A DNA stretch of 64,000 nt from Haemaphysalis longicornis (Eukaryota; Arthropoda; Arachnida; Ixodida; Ixodidae). Position 1 is the stretch's first letter; each line of letters begins with the position of its first letter. The stretch covers positions 49,811,745 through 49,875,744 of the forward strand of contig CM023457.1 in NCBI GenBank assembly GCA_013339765.2, written 5' to 3'. Under the pieces are notes generated by a model. The model was not told the DNA's origin. It worked only from the letters and a program-made list of their open reading frames with translations, and searched no databases. Both the position numbers and the translations under genes were made by a program. This document shows, piece after piece, positions 47,701-52,470 of the stretch.

Positions 47701-48638
47701 AAGGAAATGTTTTGACGCAACCCTCTGTGTGATCTCACAGAGAATGAGATTCATTTATCTGAAGTTTCCCTAGCGCGGCATGGAAGATGCTTCGCGTCAA
47801 TGCCGTTTGCATAATTGATTTCTAGTCCACATTTCATCGTTACGCAAAACTAAGACACCTCGGGCACACAACAAATGCGCCCGAGCATACGGTATAGCAA
47901 TAAGCACAGCCCGCAACTGCTTTTGTTTCGCCGGCTCGGTCAACTAGCAGGTTTAGTAACTGCACCATCTCTTTGGAAGGTATTGAGTTTAGCGTTATTT
48001 GAAATCTATCTTACTTGCACTTATCTTGAAAAGAGGCTAAATCGGTTCGGCAGGCAAGCCATTCGCTGCATTGCTGCACAGTGCTTAACTAGACAGGACG
48101 CCGTTATTGGGGACGTACCAGCGCAGGTAGCACAACTCCCTGCTGTAAACCTAGGAATAAAGCTACATCTTAGTCAGGTCTTTTTTTGACGTCAAACGCA
48201 GCACTAGCCATAGGCACCTTCACATGTGTAGCCTGTCACCTGAGGTGATCCCGGGCGTTGGGTATTAGCGTGTGCTGTTGCTTCGCGCGGCATGTCACTG
48301 GTAACCGATATTGATTACGTTTTGATTCTGTCATTAAGCGCCACATCACTGTGTTACACTTACTCGTTCATCAACTGTCGGCTCAATCCTCACGCGAAGT
48401 CTCTCTAGAACCGGAAGTTGACGCAATACTTTTTTATCTAGCCGCATAATAGTTTTTCAGGGGTGGTGTTTTGCTCCAATTTTTCATTCCCTGCAGGAGC
48501 GTACCCATAACAGAATATGGAGACCCGTCGGAACCCTGGCTATCGAGCGGCTCCACTCACATGGAATTCGAGGACGAAACAGACGCCCCTACGCAAGAAG
48601 ATGTTGAAAGTTGTGCAAGCCATTTTTTGAATAAATAG
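5579..48638 (+). CDS. Type II membrane protein with catalytically dead carboxylesterase-like domain (neurotactin-like); nine exons
   Basis: Exons 5579-5706, 14770-14884, 16686-16756, 18555-18654, 20323-20677, 23343-23626, 33312-33533, 43729-44057 and 48497-48638 all have AG/GT borders and compatible phases, giving 1746 bases and 581 residues. Residues 1-43 are Lys-rich; 44-105 are acidic and Ser-rich. Residues 107-131 form one hydrophobic membrane segment, followed by a cholinesterase-like ectodomain from about 140. Conserved family marks are GIPYAE (163-168), the CPQ and SEDC cysteines (197, 211), VRLGVLGFL (266-274) and FGARPDGVVLVG (303-314). The GxSxG nucleophile is Gly316 (GRGSG), the acid position is Gln425, and SYWF replaces the oxyanion HGGG. 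The C-terminal third with the His is missing. By family knowledge, such proteins (neurotactin, gliotactin, glutactin) act in adhesion rather than hydrolysis. Orthology to any one of these is not established. Confidence 0.82.
5773..5956 (+). pseudogene. Cassette exon copy A (Lys-rich), 3n+1 bases
   Basis: After a pyrimidine-rich acceptor ending TTAG, the segment opens with T-GCC-CTT-GAA, as copies B and C open with x-GCC-TTG-GAA, and ends at GTGAG|gttcgt. The first part reads ALECPGKRGRKVKSPNKKA. In the next frame it continues PPVSPSKYEGTRPP and a Lys-rich stretch (SLKKHSKNQKDAGKTAAKAV) resembling exon 1. Length is 184 bases, so the two good halves are one base out of register and the opening frame meets a TAA near 5847. 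It could be a decayed exon, a frame-breaking alternative exon, or an intact exon carrying a sequence error. Confidence 0.5.
6021..6201 (+). pseudogene. Cassette exon copy B, 3n+1 bases
   Basis: The acceptor TCTCCTTTCCAG precedes A-GCC-TTG-GAA and the donor is GGACAG|gtaagt. The first frame reads ALESLGQAGTKTSTPVAGAV then SSSKTD and RRTKPSK. The final part reads PTTSDDPTKD in the neighbouring frame. Differences from copy C fall largely at third positions of the first frame (ACA/ACG, ACT/ACC, GCG/GCA), which supports that frame as formerly or currently coding. Length is 181 bases, one more than a multiple of three; the extra base relative to copy C lies around AAGCACTAT. Confidence 0.5.
6983..7212 (+). 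repeat. Two-unit tandem repeat, 131-bp period
   Basis: The block starting GCATAAATGGCGATTCCAAG at about 6989 recurs at about 7120 with few changes for roughly 85 bases, through CGCCTTACATCTTAAGACC / CGTCTTACATCTTAAGACC. The two units are separated by about 40 diverged bases. Confidence 0.75.
7415..7595 (+). pseudogene. Cassette exon copy C, 3n+1 bases
   Basis: The acceptor CTTCTTTTCCAG precedes C-GCC-TTG-GAA and the donor is GGACAG|gtaagt. It reads ALELSGQAGTETSTPDAGAV, SSSKADGTTAQSP, then after a one-base shift near CGCCACC reads TKPSKPSPTPSNDVTKD. Length is 181 bases. Flanking intron sequence on both sides matches that of copy B, so exon and intron were duplicated together. The downstream intron was later hit by the foldback element at 7642-8368. 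Confidence 0.5.
7642..8368. mobile_element. Foldback (long-TIR) element of 727 bp
   Basis: The left arm begins AGGTACAGTGGTGATCTCGC and the right arm ends with its inverse complement. The arms match for about 190 bases (7642-7832 against 8178-8368) around an unrelated core of about 345 bases. No transposase frame is present, so it is non-autonomous. It sits in the intron after cassette C exactly where the homologous intron after cassette B (around 6243-6250) is uninterrupted. Confidence 0.72.
8500..10648 (+). repeat. Interspersed repeat family copy 1, split by a foldback element
   Basis: Left part 8500-8850 and right part 10395-10648 together match the uninterrupted copy at 10660-11245 (shared blocks: CTGTTATCCGCTC, TGAAATTCAAATTT, CCACGTGCC, ATAAACCGCTTGTTTTTCGA, CGAGCTACGAC). 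No protein is encoded. It is probably a non-autonomous DNA transposon or SINE-like unit of about 600 bp. Confidence 0.65.
8851..10390. mobile_element. 1.54 kb foldback element with GTAC target duplication
   Basis: The arms (about 8851-9290 and 9955-10390) are inverted copies of roughly 440 bases, starting ATGTCCGCGCAG and ending CTGCGCGGACCT. Further inverted similarity continues inward (for example CATATGGCGCATATTTTGT near 9483 against ACAAAATATGCGCCATA near 9745). It is flanked on both sides by GTAC (8847-8850 and 10391-10394). No coding frame was recognised. Confidence 0.72.
10660..11245 (+). repeat. Interspersed repeat family copy 2
   Basis: Uninterrupted copy of the unit found at 8500-10648, lying head-to-tail right after it. 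It carries all the shared blocks and the uninterrupted target context CAAATGTGCCTG at the point where copy 1 holds the foldback element. Confidence 0.65.
12490..12590 (+). repeat. Short imperfect tandem repeat (CATAATGTATC units)
   Basis: The motif ATAATGTATC recurs about five times within 100 bases, partly with TATTCAATTTTT between units. AT-rich, non-coding. Confidence 0.6.
12879..13007. repeat. Near-perfect hairpin, about 54-bp arms
   Basis: Arms 12879-12933 and 12953-13007 are inverted copies with a handful of mismatches; both carry AGAAGAAAACGTGGC or its complement. A loop of about 20 bases separates them. A related hairpin lies at 43148-43253. Confidence 0.65.
13905..13960 (+). other. 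Weak tRNA-like/B-box segment
   Basis: AAGTTCGAATCCC at about 13929-13941 resembles a Pol III B box, with a poor A-box-like stretch upstream. No complete cloverleaf could be drawn. It may be a decayed SINE head. Confidence 0.2.
14770..14884 (+). CDS. Exon 2: acidic, Ser/Pro-rich cytoplasmic segment
   Basis: The acceptor is a tandem CAGCAG (AG at 14768-14769 or 14771-14772). The frame reads RPPENDTVEFPSESEDAQRQ then SSDGPGVQPAPTSAAPVR. The phase-2 start joins exon 1 in frame, and the end is a complete codon at donor AGG|gtaagg. The composition is acidic and disordered, unlike the basic exon 1. A second frame (ending phase 2) is also open but does not join exon 3 as cleanly. Confidence 0.62.
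14885..16685 (+). other. Intron, no other gene seen
   Basis: No second gene is supportable. Open frames near 14912-15387 and 16231-16509 lack motifs and paired splice sites. Confidence 0.45.
16686..16756 (+). CDS. Exon 3: short juxtamembrane cytoplasmic exon
   Basis: A strong pyrimidine tract and CCCAG acceptor precede 71 bases reading AQADAKDGNNPGDLPAFRER then DYIT, with donor CAC|gtaagc. It starts in phase 0 (exon 2 ends in phase 0) and ends in phase 2, completed by the first base of exon 4 to a Thr codon. The perfect phase fit on both sides is the main evidence. Confidence 0.68.
16757..18554 (+). other. Intron, no other gene seen
   Basis: AT-rich in part (17160-17190, 17660-17685). No repeat family shared within the window and no coding segment recognised. 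Confidence 0.45.
18555..18654 (+). CDS. Exon 4: transmembrane segment
   Basis: After the acceptor ACCACAG, 100 bases encode TILPIIGAVVLVVGVLVAVV then VGLLVIVRPDTAM. This is an uninterrupted hydrophobic run of about 25 residues closed by Arg, with donor ATG|gtaaga. No signal peptide precedes it and the upstream tail is charged. The predicted topology is therefore type II (N-terminus inside), placing the esterase-like domain outside the cell. Confidence 0.75.
18655..20322 (+). other. Intron, no other gene seen
   Basis: No supportable coding segment. A small inverted repeat lies at about 20078-20170 (AGAGAGGGTGTT against AACACCCTCTC). Confidence 0.45.
20323..20677 (+). CDS. Exon 5: N-terminal part of the esterase-like domain
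   Basis: The acceptor CTCCAG is followed by 118 codons starting VSTTSGECVGKKVSVDGVDV and containing YRWLGIPYAESTAGKNRFSK, LPCPQ and GSEDCLHMNVWAPKG. These are the classical first blocks of carboxylesterases, including the Cys pair that forms the first disulfide (CPQ/EDC). Where active family members have the oxyanion-hole HGGGF, this protein reads VSYWFQ (residues 236-241). An N-glycosylation sequon NRT lies at 228-230. The exon ends in phase 1 (AAAG|gtaaca). Confidence 0.88.
20678..23342 (+). other. Intron containing a foldback element
   Basis: Apart from the inverted-repeat element at about 22480-23090 (listed separately), no gene is visible. Confidence 0.45.
22480..23090. mobile_element. 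Foldback element, arms about 200 bp
   Basis: The left part (CACACTGGGGGAAGTGTGGAGGAAGT, GGCAACCGCAT, GGCCGGCCCAGCGTGGCCC, GGTAGCCAGTGGTCGGCAGG, in order) recurs inverted at about 22890-23090 (CCTGCGGACCATTGGCTAC, GGGCCTGGGTGGGCCGGC, ATGCGGTTGCC, ACTTCCTCCACGC). The inverted similarity extends towards the centre near 22800. No transposase frame. Confidence 0.6.
23343..23626 (+). CDS. Exon 6: nucleophile-elbow region, Ser replaced by Gly
   Basis: The acceptor GCAACAG and phase-1 join (G+CC, Ala) continue the domain as AGVVVMSPNVRLGVLGFLHP, NEDAKAAMEWAVANAAAFGA, then RPDGVVLVGRGSGAYM. Active esterases read FGESAGG at this elbow; here the nucleophile position is Gly316. The helix after the elbow and the block RAILEGPVPGALWPFNT are recognisable. 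The donor ACG|gtgagc is in phase 0. Confidence 0.88.
24150..24240 (+). mobile_element. Possible RTE-type LINE 3' tail
   Basis: GGCGCACGTTAAAGATCCCT followed by an A-rich end resembles the conserved 3' tail seen in many RTE/BovB-like LINEs (GCACGTTAAAGAACCCC). Only the tail is seen; no reverse transcriptase is linked. Confidence 0.3.
27895..28065 (+). repeat. Low-complexity repeat with a 17-G homopolymer
   Basis: GGGAAGGAGCGGTATGGCCC leads into a run of 17 G at 27963-27979, then G- and C-rich sequence to about 28020. Part of this pattern (CCCCCGAAATTCGGG) recurs inverted near 25665. It is probably an interspersed repeat with an internal homopolymer. Confidence 0.4.
31605..31950. mobile_element. 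Nested pair of TIR MITEs
   Basis: An inner element of about 170 bp (31678-31848) has termini AGAGTTTTAGC and GCTAAAACTCT. It lies inside a second copy whose halves are 31605-31677 and 31849-31950, with the same internal blocks (ACCGTTTTCGACGGT, GCTCCGGTATCGGCGGC, GCGGAGCGG). No coding frame. Confidence 0.65.
33312..33533 (+). CDS. Exon 7: esterase-like domain, acid residue replaced by Gln
   Basis: The acceptor CTACACAG is followed by 74 codons: GELEPTKDLANATDC, then IDWGTRPLRCLRNSPLEVLL, FRFAPSLGDL and LEIPEVIAGFDINQ. The pattern (Ala/Cys-rich helix, CLR..P.E.LL, F.P..D, then I.G...) is the central esterase region. Active enzymes read G(V/F)N.DEG near its end; here G-F-D-I-N-Q puts Gln425 where the triad Glu stands. 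The second family Cys pair (DC/RC) is kept. Phase 0 at both ends, donor CAG|gtaacg. Confidence 0.85.
33860..34345 (-). repeat. Interspersed repeat family copy 3 (inverted)
   Basis: Reverse complement of the unit at 10660-11245, sharing the CTACCACC, AATTCAAATTTACCGCC and AACCAACCC blocks and the end CACCTAAAGTGCTTTGCACTT. At the site where copy 1 has its foldback element this copy reads the uninterrupted AAATGTACCTAC. Confidence 0.6.
35236..35428. mobile_element. TIR MITE, about 190 bp
   Basis: Termini TTGAGTGATGTTTTAGCTGACC and its near-inverse GGTCAGCTAAGACTCAA frame a GC-rich core (GCGCCATTGCGCATGCG) related to the MITEs at 31605-31950. No coding frame. Confidence 0.6.
36510..37030 (-). 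pseudogene. Decayed THAP-like zinc-finger domain
   Basis: On the minus strand, broken frames read VVVGCTSCDRCGANRHVSSI (about 36940-37000), then RRHWIAILQRNNFVPR (about 36780-36830), then SSDDFKRPARAKDGVLQTTS (about 36520-36590). The order Cys cluster, (R)..W....RR.NF.P, and DF...LK.GAVP-like tail is that of a THAP domain, found in DNA transposases and their relatives. The CxxH pair is not clearly preserved and frames change, so this is tentative. Confidence 0.3.
39056..39576 (-). repeat. 3' LTR of the gag-only element
   Basis: Direct repeat of 41230-41749. It contains GATGCAATAAAGGG, a possible AATAAA signal on the plus strand only, so polyadenylation in element orientation is unclear. The gag frame runs into this LTR and stops at 39438. 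Confidence 0.8.
39438..41165 (-). CDS. Retrotransposon gag-like polyprotein, 575 aa
   Basis: A single open frame from MAQDYELVDLMLLADLCDHA. Residues about 40-120 contain an in-frame 36-residue duplication (SSEFRER-SGDAALSTTMHRAYADA). The core from about 175 (VQLPMPTYSGYSDQVSAKAF) through ARWYRVIGHTARTMDDFRTM, FREEFLPVDYLPRMRRELEM and ESMIEYVRAMQELYEYADPH is the retrotransposon gag (capsid) domain. The rest is Pro/Ala/Gly-rich and lacks a CCHC knuckle. The start lies 42 bases inside the primer-binding site, as expected for a gag leader, and the stop is inside the 3' LTR. It packages element RNA by family knowledge. Confidence 0.8.
   Translation of the reverse strand: MAQDYELVDLMLLADLCDHAREVPRCSASTAPTAAAGAARVPLLHGPYATASAACAPTRISESSEFRERYTSGDAALSTTMHRAYADAVACAATKISESSEFRERSTSGDAALSTTMHRAYADAEAPCGAPLVQVSTQAPVSEGMTVDASPIANALARAMQQVLRAARSPAPRVQLPMPTYSGYSDQVSAKAFLLALNRYEQASGISESEVLHRVLPAALVDHAARWYRVIGHTARTMDDFRTMFREEFLPVDYLPRMRRELEMRTQAPDESMIEYVRAMQELYEYADPHAPNSERVDLVIRQCHPSFALYLRNCRCRDLNELAAEARRVQAAIAAALAYRPPPPPVETLKPSCAWRGVTGSGQVEDGSTLIPSQRETLDLEERALDPYSCGLLNAEAIRPEVLPAPRAVHTTNRSGDRPANACPSGLPYSGSALRAEALPGADSPAHAAPAAEAAGFMGPSEGGLASVLEPRAGGGSGGSDPHVAGHGGPGADPGPAEAARRILQALNGEVTVRQSPRGRAALVKGGRDGGIAELRHLSYPSRPAVEARGVVPLSSRSRASPSGRMPVRARERG
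41207..41224 (-). promoter_or_regulatory. tRNA-Lys primer-binding site
   Basis: On the minus strand the 18 bases TGGCGCCCAACGTGGGGC follow the LTR after a short A/T spacer. They are complementary to the 3' end of a tRNA-Lys (the Lys1,2 type used by several retroelements), including the complement of the terminal CCA. This fixes the element's orientation. Confidence 0.8.
41230..41749 (-). repeat. 5' LTR of the gag-only element
   Basis: Partner of 39056-39576, with perfect TGTGGG...CCCACA ends. In the minus orientation it should carry the promoter of the element. Confidence 0.8.
43148..43253. repeat. Near-perfect hairpin, 41-bp arms
   Basis: TGCATTTTACTAGCGAAAAA and following bases to 43188 are inverted exactly at 43213-43253, with a further CAGGAC/GTCCTG pair nearer the loop. 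It shares the TAGACG.GG.CGAAGAA core with the hairpin at 12879-13007. Confidence 0.75.
43729..44057 (+). CDS. Exon 8: C-terminal esterase-like region
   Basis: Acceptor GCGCAG, 109 codons from VRIFLDEYVRPPAVATSYLS through FTINYFFPSYSYAHHKVKDH, HLALYMGGCDTRSLVRKAAV and FHYLTDGAEKQLFEPVLDMA, ending KEGG|gtaagc in phase 2. Residues F-L after Gln425 fit the esterase GVN.DEG..FL block across the splice. The spacing of L.D...LF.P...A matches the late esterase helix region before the family's VY.Y.F strand. Sequence identity to active enzymes is low; the assignment rests on phase, position and this pattern. Confidence 0.7.
45005..45087 (-). tRNA. tRNA-like sequence, possible tRNA-Glu(UUC) pseudogene or SINE head
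   Basis: On the minus strand it reads GTGGCCGTAGCTCAGTCGGC (A box), an anticodon stem ACGGA/TCCGT around loop CTTTCAC (anticodon TTC), and GGTTCGATCCC (B box). Five of seven acceptor pairs form (GTGGC/GCCAC). The T stem is poor and the extra arm is long. It sits in repeat-like sequence with short GGCTAC repeats, so a tRNA-derived repeat is likelier than a working tRNA. Confidence 0.4.
46920..47408 (+). repeat. Diverged direct repeat, about 110 bp units
   Basis: AAAACACACATTCTTGCTGC...AAGCCGAAAATTGTTGTTGT at 46920-47010 recurs as AAAACACAAATTCCTGCTGC...AAGCCGAAAATTTTTGTTGT at 47303-47365, and both continue into CTGTCTCC.CAAGCAT. Confidence 0.55.
48497..48638 (+). CDS. Exon 9: terminal exon with short acidic tail
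   Basis: The acceptor TCATTCCCTGCAG and phase-2 join (GG+G) continue from exon 8 as SVPITEYGDPSEPWLSSGST then HMEFEDETDAPTQEDVESCA and SHFLNK, ending at TAG 48636-48638. The tail has about a dozen acidic residues in 46. It replaces the roughly 120-residue C-terminal portion of normal carboxylesterases that contains the catalytic His. Splice phase and the good acceptor support it; there is no homology support, so an undetected exon in between is possible. Confidence 0.55.
48630..48635 (+). terminator. AATAAA poly(A) signal overlapping the stop codon region
   Basis: AATAAA is encoded by the last two sense codons (AAT AAA) directly before TAG. If used, cleavage would fall some 10-30 bases downstream and leave a very short 3' UTR. 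It may be coincidental. Confidence 0.4.
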
Positions 48639-48639
48639 T

Positions 48640-49510
48640 GGCAGCCACCATCGCTGCCGCGGGCAATAACCCTTACGGCGCTCGACGTGCGAGCGTGCGG
48701 TAAATGAAGTAGTTTGTTTTCGTTTTTCTGTAGGTCGGCCCATATGCGGCGTGGACTACCTGCATTCATGAAGAAGTAGCAAAAATGCATTATGCTATCG
48801 AGCGCTAAGGCGGAGGGTGGGAGTAACACACACACACGCAAACGAACAGGGCTAAACACACTGAGGGCGACACGATTAATTCACCGAAGATAGTGCAACC
48901 AGCTAGCCTCAGTCTGACCTTTGCTGCGAACGACGAGAGTGAGTGGATAGTATAGCTCTGTGCGACGGCCTAGTGCAGGCTGGGAGCCAAGCGATGAGGT
49001 CACCCGAGCGTGACCGGCGACCGCACACCTGGCCGTGGCGTGAGCGACGATTCTATAGGTGCGTGACGAGAAACCAGGTAGGAATCTGAGACGCTGGCCT
49101 CCCCAGAGGGGTGACGTCATCGCGTGGCTTCCCCCGGGATTACGTCATCACCTTGAGTCACGGTGGCCACTACGCGGGCGACTCTGCAGATGTTCCGAGG
49201 GGAAATATCGATCTTGCGGTAATCTTCCCAGCAGTTTTGATTTTGTAGCATGAGGTAGGGCGAGGTTGAGCAGTTTCGCGTGGCTCCTGGAGAGCCATGC
49301 TGTGCAAGCGCGAGGAGCTGTGACGTCACACCGCGCAGAGAACGTTGCTCTGCCCGGCGTCTCTGAAACACGCCACGCACCCAGCGTCTTTGCCGCCCTC
49401 CGTTCCGCACGTAGTGGTCCCAGTGCACTTGATGATCGTGCAAGGGGTGGCAGGGTGTGCACTCGATCGCTCTTGAGTGCCAGCAACACCGGCGTGCGCC
49501 CGTGGAACCA
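48640..49510. other. Downstream flank, no gene seen
   Basis: Contains a short CA repeat at 48826-48838 and three ACGTCA sites (49111, 49142, 49322). No supportable coding sequence; the minus frame at 49148-49654 is mostly MITE and GC-rich sequence. Confidence 0.4.
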
Positions 49511-49907
49511 GAGGCCGGATTCTCTAAAGCGACGGGGCGTCGCTTTGAAACGCCGGGGTTGCGCTATGCAAATGCATGTGTTCTGGGATCGGGGCCGCCG
49601 CTTTGAGGAGCTGCGCAAGGAGTGTGAGCCTAAGAAAAGCGCTGTGGCAAGCATGAGGCGACATAGCTGAGCAGTGTGGCGAGGCCGCGAAGCGACAAGT
49701 GAAACGACGGGGGCAGTGGGCGTCGCTTCGCGCCCTCCCCAAAGTGTTCAGCTATGTCGCCTCGCGCTTGCCACAGTGCTTTTCTCAGGCTCACACTCCT
49801 TGCGCAGCTCCTCAAAGCGACGGCCGCAACCTCAGATGGCATGCATTTGCATGGTTCTGCCCCGGCGTTTCAAAGCGACGCTTGATTTTTAGAGAATTTG
49901 TCCCCAG
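49511..49907. mobile_element. Long-TIR MITE family M, copy 1
   Basis: Inverted arms contain CTCTAAAGCGACGGGG, GCTTTGAAACGCCGGGG and CAAATGCATGTGTTCTGG on the left, and their complements at 49800-49900. The centre has CGCTGTGGCAAGC/GCTTGCCACAG. Same family as 53304-53623 and 56082-56450. Confidence 0.65.
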
Positions 49908-50207
49908 CTTAGCTCTGGGGTGATCGGTGACGCTGCGCCGGAGCCGCTTGATAAATATACACGTGTAAGATAATGGGTATAGCGTGGGTGTGTCATTGCA
50001 GTAGCAGTAAGCATGATAATCAAGCTACTGCTAGACAACCCGGAAAGCTAAGAATAACCAGCTGAACCTTAACTCACGCTGCGTGTATCGTGGCATAACG
50101 GAGCTAAGCCACTGCTATTTGTTGAGGACGTCGCTCGTGTGACGTTGAAAAGCCGCCGCAAAGGTTTTAAGGCAAACCACATCTACAACTAAGGGCCGCG
50201 TACATTG

Positions 50208-50960
50208 TCATAGTGCGCCGGGATCTCTGTCGGCGGCAAACTTGTCGAAAAGTTTCCCATCCCGTCGTTGCATTCTACAGGAACCGAAGTACCCTCGGAG
50301 GAGATTCTTACTTACTCCGCGTTCTACTGGGGGATACTCGGCGTCTCTGCGCGAATGGGTGTAGAGTGCGGCATCAGCCAGCTGCTGGTACGTAGTACGT
50401 ACGCTAGCAAGCTGGCGGCCTTCCACCGTGCGCTGCAGGTGGCGTTGGGCGTCCGCGTTGAGGTCGTCGCTGTCTACATGTGGCAGAATAGCGTCGAACT
50501 CTACGTCGGCTGTCGACCGTAAACAAGACCGTAGACAAGGCATCCGCGTAGCTTCCCGGACAGCTGTATCGTACGCGAACGTGAAATAATGGAGTATTTC
50601 GTCCCATGTTCTATGCTCAACTTCGACGTACACGGCATATCGCCAATTGCCTTGTTTAGGCTTTCCGGTTGCTCGTTTGTCTGAGGGTGATACGCCGTGG
50701 CCTTCCGGGGATCCGTGTTGCTGTAACGTACTTCGGCTTGCAAGATCTCTGCAGTGAACGCCCTTCCTCGCTCCGTGATTGGTACTTCAGGGGCTCCATG
50801 TCGCAGTACAACTTGATGTACAAAGAATTTATCGACTTCTTGTACAGTCTCCCTTGGAACAGCGGTGGTCTCTGCGTTGCGCGTCACCCAAGCAGCAGAA
50901 ATTGCAAAGCCCAAGCATGGGAAATCATCAGTGGCCAATGTGTCCGAGCTTGGTGATACC
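50208..50960 (-). mobile_element. Ty3/Gypsy integrase remnant
   Basis: Minus-strand frames read VQEVDKFFVHQVVLRHGAPE, ITERGRAFTAEILQAEVRYS, then TAYHPQTNEQPESLNKAIGD. These are the integrase catalytic core blocks (D.G..F and the HPQ(T/S)NG.(V/T)E glutamate region). After a frameshift they continue with YVEVEHRTWDEILHYFTFAY, YGRQPT and RGYFG chromo-type end blocks. The HPQTNG block reads HPQTNEQ and the frame is broken repeatedly, so it is dead. No LTRs were recognised beside it. Confidence 0.75.
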
Positions 50961-52470
50961 TCTGCCGCCATTATTGGCTGGGGTTTGGAAAAGGTGACAA
51001 GCCAACAATTAGCCAAGCTCTGGAAGGACAGTATTGGACAATGCTTGGCAAAGCATGCTACGATTGTAATGCCTAAGCGTGGACCCCACGCTATTTTCAT
51101 GGCCATTTGTGGCTTTGTAGCCGGTTCTTGTGGCCAATGCCTATTTATGAGCTGCCTCTTGGCCCCATTTCTGCTTTCTACATGCCACTATACAGGAAAT
51201 CATTTATTGCGCACTCATTAAATATTTTTTGTACAATGACATGTATAAAATAGTAATCGGACCGCGAGGCACAATAAACAAAGTGCAGCAGCTTTGCAAA
51301 GCAATTACGTGACTTCTGAAAAAACATTTGAGCAACACAACAAACCAGGTCTTTTTGCTTTACTTTTTTATTATGCACATCAAGTTTACAACGAGAAAAC
51401 TGACTTAACAGTGGCAAGAATAGGAAGTAAGTTTGTTCAAAGCACAAACACGAACAATAGTCGAGAAAAGATAAAAGCACTGCTCATGATGCATGAACCG
51501 ATCTATGCTTCGTTTAACTGATTGAGATGCCTACAAAACAGAAGCATTCAGCAAAATGAAAACAAGACCATCTTGCCTGATAATTGTTTGACCTGCTGAG
51601 ATCACAATATGTCGTTTTACAGCAATACTGTACACTAGTCCAGCTTGGAGGGCTTGTTTTCTCCGCTGCATCCGCCAATTGTCCACGGGAAACGCCTTTA
51701 CTTTGTAGCGCGTGTAATAAGTAAAAAACCATTCACTACAATGCTAAATGTACGCTGCTTAATAAATACAGCACCTAGGATCATACTTAACACATGCACG
51801 TATGAAAATACCCAGCCTAAACTTTTACCATGTTAACACTCGCTATGAAACATGAAACGTACTGCACTTACTGCTATTTATTTTTCGATACTGCGTTTTA
51901 TGGTAGCAGTTACTTGGCTCGTTCTTGAGAAAACAGTCCGGAATTTCCCCGAAAATAGGATTCACACTTATGGCAGTCACACAAGGTGAAATAAAAAAAG
52001 TCCCACAGACAAAGCAACACGCCAGCTGTTCCGCGAAATTTTGTTGTGCCTACTATAGCCATATAAACAATTAATCGAGACAGAAATGTCGTGCGGCCCA
52101 CGTTTTATTAGCGCAAGTTTTGTTGTCTAACAACGCGGGGTGAGGGACTTCAAGGCAACACAGTACACAATGGGTTCGGAATGCAGGAACTTTCACGTTT
52201 TTTTTTGCAAGACATCTATGCCACCTTAGAGGTAGATGAGAAGCCTTGTAACCTTTTATTGCGTTTTATTTTTAAACGGTAACAAAATAAGGCTACAATC
52301 TCTAGCGACTCTACAAACCTAGCAGCTTGGCTATTAACTGTTTAAGATGTTGCTGTCGCCATCGCTCTTCTGCTTCGTCATATACGACACGCATCGGTCC
52401 GTTGCAGATGATCGACTAATGGGCCTTCCTTAACGCCGGTCTCGACACGGTCGCGCAGAATTTAAAGTCA
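50961..52470. other. AT-rich stretch without recognisable genes
   Basis: Only short, motif-free frames on both strands. It may contain decayed flank of the Gypsy or Polinton elements that bracket it. Confidence 0.4.

Larger units (their letters stand above)
44058..48496 (+). other. Last intron; no catalytic-His exon found
   Basis: I searched this stretch by eye for the missing family exon (VY.Y.F, H..D) and saw none. It contains a tRNA-like segment (45005-45087), a CT-rich run at 46315-46342 and a diverged direct repeat (46920-47050 against 47303-47408). Confidence 0.45.
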
